Program-made: the position numbers and the translations under genes | Assembly: GCA_001919995.1 (NCBI GenBank) | Contig: MNIY01000013.1 | Location: 1-19,645 of the forward strand | Direction of reading: 5' to 3' | DNA length: 19,645 nucleotides | From: Ktedonobacter sp. 13_1_20CM_4_53_11 | GTDB lineage: Bacteria; Chloroflexota; Ktedonobacteria; Ktedonobacterales; Ktedonobacteraceae | Part shown: positions 14,461 to 19,645 of the stretch, one piece after another | How the letters are laid out: the number at the start of each line of letters is the position of its first letter | How positions within the stretch are numbered: position 1 is the first letter of the stretch | The notes under the pieces: generated by a model | Database searches by the model: none | Seen by the model: the letters and a program-made list of their open reading frames with translations, nothing else | What the model was told of the DNA's origin: nothing

Positions 14461-17400
14461 TTAGAGCAGTGAGATGGCACGCGCCTGCGCAATCGCCTGG
14501 ATTCGACTTGCTGCCCCCAGCTTACTGAGCAGATTGCTGACATGTTTCTTGACCGTGGCCAGGGAGATCACCAAGGCCTTGGCGATCTCCTGATTCGAGG
14601 CGCCCTCGGCCAGCAGGCGCAAGACTTCCTGTTCACGCCGGGTGAGGGGCTCCCCCGGCGCGGGTGAGGCAGAGGGAATCTTCCCTGGAACGGCCAGCGC
14701 CTGCGAGAGGGGCGTTCCCGTCCGAGGAGACGTGCGCCCATGCTGCTCTTCTTGCTCGAAAGCGGCCACCAGCTGCGCCACAAAGGAGCGGGAACGCGTG
14801 GGAGAGCGGTTCACCTGCTCACGCTGCTCGTGCGGGGCAGTGAGCAGCGTCAAGAGCGCCTGCTTCATCGGTTCACCGAGATCGAGATACACGCGGATGT
14901 AGCCCTCGGGCTCGGTCAGCGCGAGCAGACGAGCCGCGACGGCCTGGACTTGCTCTTGCTTCCCTTCAGAGTGCAGGGCGACGACCTGCAGCGCCAGGAA
15001 CTCGATGGTATTGAGGAGATCTCCTGGCCGGTCCAACTGCCAACTCCAGCGTTCCAGCGCCTGGAGCGCCTGGGTGTACTGGTGCTGCGCGAGAGACACC
15101 CGGATCTGCATGAGAACGGCTCCTTTCTGGTTAGGATCCCAGGTTTCTGGGGAGAACACCACCTGCTCAGCCCAGTGACTTGCCGCATCCAGATCGCCCG
15201 CTGCCAGCCAGTACCGCACGTGTGTCGCAACCACCCAGAAAGCATACACAGCGAATCGCTCTTGCTGGACCAGGGCTTCCGCCTGCTCCAGCGCCTGGTC
15301 TGCGGCGGTCAGATCGCCTCGTGCAAGCTCGAGTTGCACCAAAAACATATCTCCCGTGATGAGCAGATCCGCCTGCTGCCAGGCATGCGCGATACGCAGC
15401 AGCTGTTGTGCTGAGCGAGAGGCATCTTCCAGTCGATTCCAGGCGTAGTAGGTGAACATCAGAAAGTAATGGAAGTAGCCTGTCATAGCGGTCTGCTCGC
15501 CGATCTGCTCCGCCAGGGCGAGACCTTCCAGACATTCCAGCTCAATCAGGCGCCACTGTCCGGCTCTCAGATAGGCAAAGGCCAGCCAGAGCACCACGCG
15601 AACCAGGGCCCTGTGGTCTGCAGCCGCAAGTACCTGCTGCTTCGCCTCCAGTAGCCTCTTGATCTGGAGGGCTCCCTGCGACTCGGTGAGCCAGAAGGTG
15701 AGGGAGAGGAAGATCATCTTCCAACTCACCTCCTCCGGCTCATCCAGGCCCTCGATTTCCTGAACAAGGAGGCGCAGACGCTCTGTGTCGCCACGTCTGA
15801 GGATCTCTCGCGCCGCGATCAACGCCCGCAGTAGGTGCAAACGCCTGTGAATCACCGCCATCTCGCCATCTGGGAGGGCAGGGAGCGTTTCCTCTCCCTC
15901 AGACTCCGCCGTCGATCTCTCCTGGCTCCGCAGCATGGCTTCCAGGCGCGCCATCGTCTGTTCCACCTGGGTCTGCGCTCTGCTATAGGAGGTGCTGACA
16001 ACCTCATGGAGGGATTCCAGCCAGTGCAGAGTCGAATTCAGAGCGAGGCGGGCGTGCTGCCATAAGACGGCATCCGGGAGCGCGGCCAGCCAGGTCTGCA
16101 CGACCTGTGCCTCCCCGCGCAACCAGAGGTGCGAGGCCTCGCGCTCCATCAGGGAAGCAGCGTAGGGGTAGTCTCTGGCGGCCAGCGCGTGAGCAATGGC
16201 CTCCCGCAGCTCGCCCTGTGCCTCATACCACTGCGTGGCCCGCTGATGCAAGCGGGGCACCAGTTCCGGGTGGCTGGCTTGCAGGCGAGCCAGGAGTGTC
16301 TCACGAAAGAGCTCATGAAAACGATACCAGCGCCGCTCTTCATCTAATGGGACCACAAAGAGGTTGGCGCGCTCCAACTCCTCGAGCATTTCCTGGCTCG
16401 CAGACTCGCTTGGCACTGCGGTGACGGCCTGACATAAGGCAGCATTCAGGCTGGTCAAGATTGAGGTGTGGAGCAAAAAGTTCTGGAGAGGGACCAGCAA
16501 CCGAGCGAGAATGTCCTGCTGCACGTAGTCCATGAGATAGCGATGGCCGCCGGTAAAGGCGGAGATCCAGGCCGAGCGGTCTTCCTGCTTGCGCAGGGAA
16601 AGGGCCGCCAGCTGCAGCCCGGCCACCCAGCCCTCGGTACGCCTCTGTAGGGCTGCCACCTCTGCTTCCGAGAGCGAGAGTCCCATCGAGCACCGCAGAA
16701 AGAGGCCGGCCTCATCTAGGCGAAAGCGCAAATCGGCAGTGCGGACCTCGGCCACCTGTCCTCGGGCACGCAGCCGTGAGAGGGGCAGGTCCGGGTCAAC
16801 ACGACTGGAGAGCAGCAGGTGCATGCGCGCCGGAAGATGCTCAAGCCAGAAGGTCAGGGTCTCATGAATAGCCGGATCGATGATCACCTGATAATCATCC
16901 AGGAGCAGCAGGAGGGGTGTGGCTGGCTCACCCACCTCAGCCAGGTCATTGAGGAACGCGGTCAGGATGGCGGAAAAAGGCGGAGGCTCAGGTGAGTGCA
17001 ACATGGCAAGAGCGATCGCCCCGACGCCCGGCCAGCGTCTGCGCAGTGCCGCGATCACCGCTGCCCAGAAGCGGAAAGGCTCATTGTCCAGGGAGTCCAG
17101 AGACAGCCAGGCGACCTGATTCGGATGCCTGCTGGCCCACACCGAGAGCAGCGTCGTCTTTCCCCACCCGGCGGAGGCGGAGAGCAGCGTCAGAGGTGTC
17201 GAGAGCGCACTATCAAGATCATCAAGCAAGCGGTCGCGCGGCACCAGCGAGTTCGGTAGACGTGGAGGAGAGAGCTTGGTCGAGAGCAGCGTCATGCTCT
17301 GCTCGACCTCAGGCTGCGTGCGCGAAACAGCCAGAGGGGGAGGCGCTGGCTCGCTTGAGAGGGCCTGTGCTGTCTCCTCTAAGCGGGCGAGCGAAACGCT

Positions 17401-17670
17401 CGACGTCCGCCCGAGATAGCGCTTGCGGGTGTGGCGATGATGCGTGCGACAGGCATACCAATAGCCTCTTCCGCCACGCCTCGCTTCTTTGAGAACCGAG
17501 ATCCTTCCTGCTTGCCCAAGAAAAGCAAAAGCGGTGTGCTCATCCAACCAGCGGGAGAAGGCTGGTTCGTCTCCTCGAGAGAAACACTGCTCAGGGTGCC
17601 CATGGATATGGAGTTCATAGTGCTGGTGCGCTGCGGACCAGATGAGCGCATGCCGTGATGGTTTGGGCAT
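14461..17670 (-). CDS. large ATP-binding LuxR-family regulator (LAL/MalT type)
   Basis: A 1069-residue STAND-ATPase transcription activator. Residues 1-125 form an N-terminal domain with a [20 protein letters not shown] segment (69-88), of a kind I associate with Ktedonobacteria paralogs. The NTPase follows: [15 protein letters not shown] (131-145), Walker [11 protein letters not shown] (164-173), Walker B LLLLLDDY (253-260), and the [18 protein letters not shown] sensor block. Winged-helix and TPR-like helical repeats span about residues 330-960. The C-terminal LuxR helix-turn-helix is at about 1005-1066 ([22 protein letters not shown]...[12 protein letters not shown]). Ligand-induced oligomerisation on DNA is the known mode for MalT; the inducer here is unknown. 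AGGA precedes ATG 17670. Its promoter borders a group II intron. Confidence 0.95.
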   Translation of the reverse strand: MPKPSRHALIWSAAHQHYELHIHGHPEQCFSRGDEPAFSRWLDEHTAFAFLGQAGRISVLKEARRGGRGYWYACRTHHRHTRKRYLGRTSSVSLARLEETAQALSSEPAPPPLAVSRTQPEVEQSMTLLSTKLSPPRLPNSLVPRDRLLDDLDSALSTPLTLLSASAGWGKTTLLSVWASRHPNQVAWLSLDSLDNEPFRFWAAVIAALRRRWPGVGAIALAMLHSPEPPPFSAILTAFLNDLAEVGEPATPLLLLLDDYQVIIDPAIHETLTFWLEHLPARMHLLLSSRVDPDLPLSRLRARGQVAEVRTADLRFRLDEAGLFLRCSMGLSLSEAEVAALQRRTEGWVAGLQLAALSLRKQEDRSAWISAFTGGHRYLMDYVQQDILARLLVPLQNFLLHTSILTSLNAALCQAVTAVPSESASQEMLEELERANLFVVPLDEERRWYRFHELFRETLLARLQASHPELVPRLHQRATQWYEAQGELREAIAHALAARDYPYAASLMEREASHLWLRGEAQVVQTWLAALPDAVLWQHARLALNSTLHWLESLHEVVSTSYSRAQTQVEQTMARLEAMLRSQERSTAESEGEETLPALPDGEMAVIHRRLHLLRALIAAREILRRGDTERLRLLVQEIEGLDEPEEVSWKMIFLSLTFWLTESQGALQIKRLLEAKQQVLAAADHRALVRVVLWLAFAYLRAGQWRLIELECLEGLALAEQIGEQTAMTGYFHYFLMFTYYAWNRLEDASRSAQQLLRIAHAWQQADLLITGDMFLVQLELARGDLTAADQALEQAEALVQQERFAVYAFWVVATHVRYWLAAGDLDAASHWAEQVVFSPETWDPNQKGAVLMQIRVSLAQHQYTQALQALERWSWQLDRPGDLLNTIEFLALQVVALHSEGKQEQVQAVAARLLALTEPEGYIRVYLDLGEPMKQALLTLLTAPHEQREQVNRSPTRSRSFVAQLVAAFEQEEQHGRTSPRTGTPLSQALAVPGKIPSASPAPGEPLTRREQEVLRLLAEGASNQEIAKALVISLATVKKHVSNLLSKLGAASRIQAIAQARAISLL

Positions 17671-17721
17671 CGTTTCCTGCCTTTGCCGTTGGGTATTTCA
17701 CCCCAATCTCCAACACTCAGG

Positions 17722-17750
17722 AGTATACCACACAACAGGTGTGCTGGCTA
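17722..17750 (-). promoter_or_regulatory. candidate promoter and palindrome of the LuxR regulator gene
   Basis: Minus strand TAGCCA (17745-17750), 17-nt spacer, TATACT (17722-17727), 51 nt upstream of the start codon. The spacer contains a perfect CACAC/GTGTG inverted repeat (17729-17733 and 17739-17743), possibly an operator. The -35 box ends one base before the likely start of the group II intron at 17752. Confidence 0.4.
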
Positions 17751-17751
17751 G

Positions 17752-19645
17752 GTGCGCCGTGTCACGCACGATGAGATTGCCGATGCAATCGGCTAGAATT
17801 TGAGGGATATTCTAGGAACACCGGCTCACCTGATTCCGAAAGGGAAAGGGGACAACAGCCTGCCGAGAAAGCGAGCGAAAGGCCAAAGCGTTGGAGCCTC
17901 AGGGAAGCTTCGTTCCGCGCAAGAGGGTGAGAGCAGGATTGCCCGAACCTCAATCACCGAGGATGGAAGCACACATCCTCTGGCAGAACGCTTGAAGCCA
18001 GAGCCTTTCTGTACTTGGAATAAAGTAGCCGTTCTGGGTACCCTCGCAGAAAGGATGGGGACCAATGAGGTCTCATGAAGGTGATGTGTGAGGCACCGAC
18101 GTTGCGCTCGTACGTCTCATCGTGACGGAACACGGGATTTCCTACCGAGGGCGACCTCTAGGGAAACGGAGTGCCCAGAGTAATCGTGAGGGTTACGTCT
18201 CACCAGGGCGGATGGGAGAGCCGGTCGCAGGGCAGTGCGCCCTGAGAGGCGCAAGAGACGTTCCCGCTGGAGAGCGGGACAACTGGAGTAATGTTGTTAA
18301 TCCAGCACCTTACCTGGACCCGAAAGGGCGAGGGAACACTAGCATGGTGCGAAAAGGCCGGTGAAACCTGAATCCCACAGGTCAGAGGTCGGAAAGGCGC
18401 GGGTGTATATGGTCAAGGCTGATTGCCTCAACCCAAGTCATGGCGGTTCATTGCGAGCGGCTCACAGGCGAAAAGGGGATCGATGCCTGCGTCCGGTGCT
18501 GTACAGAGATTTGCCCTGTCTGTGCAGAACTCTCACCGGAGCCAACCCACAAGGAGTGGGAAAAGACGTAATGGGGACCTACGTACACACCACGTTTCTT
18601 GCGTAACCAGGGGATGGCCTACGTCCCGTGAGGGATACGGTCACGGAGTCGCCATACTACTCAAATGCTCATCGTAATGGGTGAGACAGGGGGAAGGGCG
18701 ACAGAGAGTCCATTCTAGTGACAGGAGGTTGACCTGGATGGGTCAGACGATCTCAGAGCGACTGGAATACCAAAGCCTCGCGAACAGGGACAGACAGTGG
18801 ATCAATGATGATCTCTATCGGCTGCTGTACAAGGCTGACTTGTACATCTTGGCCTACGAGCGCATCAAATCAAAGCCTGGAAACATGACGCCAGGTACCG
18901 ACGGGGAAACACTCGACGGCTTCTCGATGGAAACCATTCAAACCATCATAGAAGAGATGCGAATCGAGCAGTTCCGCTTCAAGCCGGTACGGACCACCTT
19001 CATACCGAAGGCCAACGGCAAGATGAGGAGGCTCGGCATTCCTTGTGTGAGAGATAAGGTGGTTCAAGAGGCCATGCGCCTCATTCTGGAAGCCGTCTAC
19101 GACAGCCCCTATGGTTCCTACTTTCGAGAAACCAGTCATGGATTCAGACCTAACCACAGTTGCCACACGGCGTTACGCGAATTTCGAGGGAAATGGTCAG
19201 CAGTCAACTGGCTCATTGAGGGAGACATAAAAAGCTGCTTCGATGAGTTGAGCCACGGCGTCTTAGTCAATACGCTTCGCAAGAAAATCCACGATGAACG
19301 GTTTCTGAACCTGGTCTGGAAGCTGCTCAACGCTGGATACATGGACCTGCACGGGAAGAAAAAGCAGAGTCTGATTGGCTCCCCTCAGGGTGGCATCCTT
19401 AGCCCCATTTTAGCGAATGCATACCTTCACGAACTCGACGAATTCGTTGAAGGTCTGCAAGCACAGCACGAACAGGGGAAAAGGAAGCTGCGAAACCCCA
19501 CGTATCAACGGCCCTCTCATGAGAAAAGCCGCATGGTCAAACGCGGAGAGACCAAGACAAAAGCATTTCAACGCATCAGCCAACAGATGCGAACATTGCC
19601 AACGCTCCTGGTAGATGACCCAGGTTTCATTAGGATCAAATACCT
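17752..19645 (+). mobile_element. group II intron, 5' part through the reverse transcriptase (3' end outside window)
   Basis: Proposed from GTGCG at 17752, the canonical group II 5' end, to beyond the window. About 985 nt of gene-free, strongly structured sequence precedes the maturase gene. Hairpins include GCCGAT/ATCGGC (17779-17784, 17788-17793), CTAGAAT/ATTCTAG (17793-17799, 17809-17815), and GAGGATG/CATCCTC (17959-17965, 17974-17980). GNRA-style GAAA segments are frequent. The opening (GTGCGCC, two hairpins, then CCGAAAGGGAAAGG) recalls the start of the lactococcal Ll.LtrB intron from memory. A second GTGTG at 18086 would give a more usual 650-nt leader and remains an alternative. Domains V and VI lie outside. 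Confidence 0.7.
18738..19645 (+). CDS. ltrA: group II intron reverse transcriptase/maturase (LtrA-like), 3' end outside window
   Basis: The first 302 codons of an intron-encoded protein that splices its intron and reverse-transcribes it during retrohoming. Visible blocks are an N-terminal LLYKADLYILAYERIKSKPG (residues 29-48) and MTPGTDGETLDGFS, RT1 FIPKANGKMRRLGIP (88-102), RT2 SHGFRPNHSCHTAL (133-146), RT3 with catalytic Asp163 (IEGDIKSCFDELSH), and RT4 SPQGGILSPILANAYLHELD (215-234). The window stops at FIRIKYL, immediately before the expected RYADD catalytic block. The start has AGGAGG nine bases upstream. The reading frame is open to the edge. Maturase (X) and endonuclease domains, if any, are not visible. 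Confidence 0.95.
   Translation, partial: MGQTISERLEYQSLANRDRQWINDDLYRLLYKADLYILAYERIKSKPGNMTPGTDGETLDGFSMETIQTIIEEMRIEQFRFKPVRTTFIPKANGKMRRLGIPCVRDKVVQEAMRLILEAVYDSPYGSYFRETSHGFRPNHSCHTALREFRGKWSAVNWLIEGDIKSCFDELSHGVLVNTLRKKIHDERFLNLVWKLLNAGYMDLHGKKKQSLIGSPQGGILSPILANAYLHELDEFVEGLQAQHEQGKRKLRNPTYQRPSHEKSRMVKRGETKTKAFQRISQQMRTLPTLLVDDPGFIRIKY

Noticed and set aside
1..19645. CRISPR arrays, tRNA or rRNA genes
   Set aside because: No regularly spaced repeats and no tRNA- or rRNA-like sequence was found on reading both strands.

Overview
The window looks like an accessory, repeat-rich stretch of a Ktedonobacteria-like (Chloroflexota) chromosome. This is inferred from protein style only: a very large MalT-like LuxR regulator with a characteristic N-terminal domain, DHA2 exporters in tandem, and a dense mix of IS1, rve-type, IS110 and IS5 family remnants plus a group II intron. 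No 16S or marker gene is present, so the taxonomy is tentative.

Layout. 1-718 (minus): a DnaJ/CbpA-type co-chaperone cut by the window edge. 887-3043 (minus): a two-gene unit, a phenylacetate-CoA ligase (paaK-like) followed by an enoyl-CoA hydratase-fold protein that lacks both usual catalytic glutamates, with a good promoter at 3115-3144. 3199-6369 (minus): two paralogous DHA2 drug-exporter-type MFS genes; the downstream copy has lost its first membrane segment. 6477-9740: a graveyard of insertion sequences, made of a frameshifted IS1-family element, a 5'-truncated and frameshifted rve transposase abutting its right end, and an IS110 transposase split by one amber codon with a long structured leader that could encode a bridge RNA.

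9992-11177 is the most unusual part. A cyclase (kynurenine formamidase-like) gene lies between near-identical terminal inverted repeats flanked by TTA on both sides. Only the last ~68 codons of an IS5-family transposase survive inside, on the opposite strand. It resembles a mobile insertion cassette: an IS whose transposase was replaced by a passenger gene.

11218-13500: a small stress/metabolism cluster (minus strand) of SnoaL-like and VOC proteins in an operon, a truncated NTF2-like gene, a DJ-1/PfpI protein with a palindromic operator over its -10 box, and a divergent fragment of a MocR-type regulator. 13420-13921 has no gene I can support.

13922-17670 (minus): a small conserved hypothetical protein and, upstream of it, a 1069-residue ATP-binding LuxR (LAL/MalT type) regulator. 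17752 to the window end (plus): a group II intron with about 985 nt of structured RNA ahead of its reverse transcriptase/maturase. The intron starts immediately beyond the LuxR promoter, and the window ends just before the expected YADD motif.
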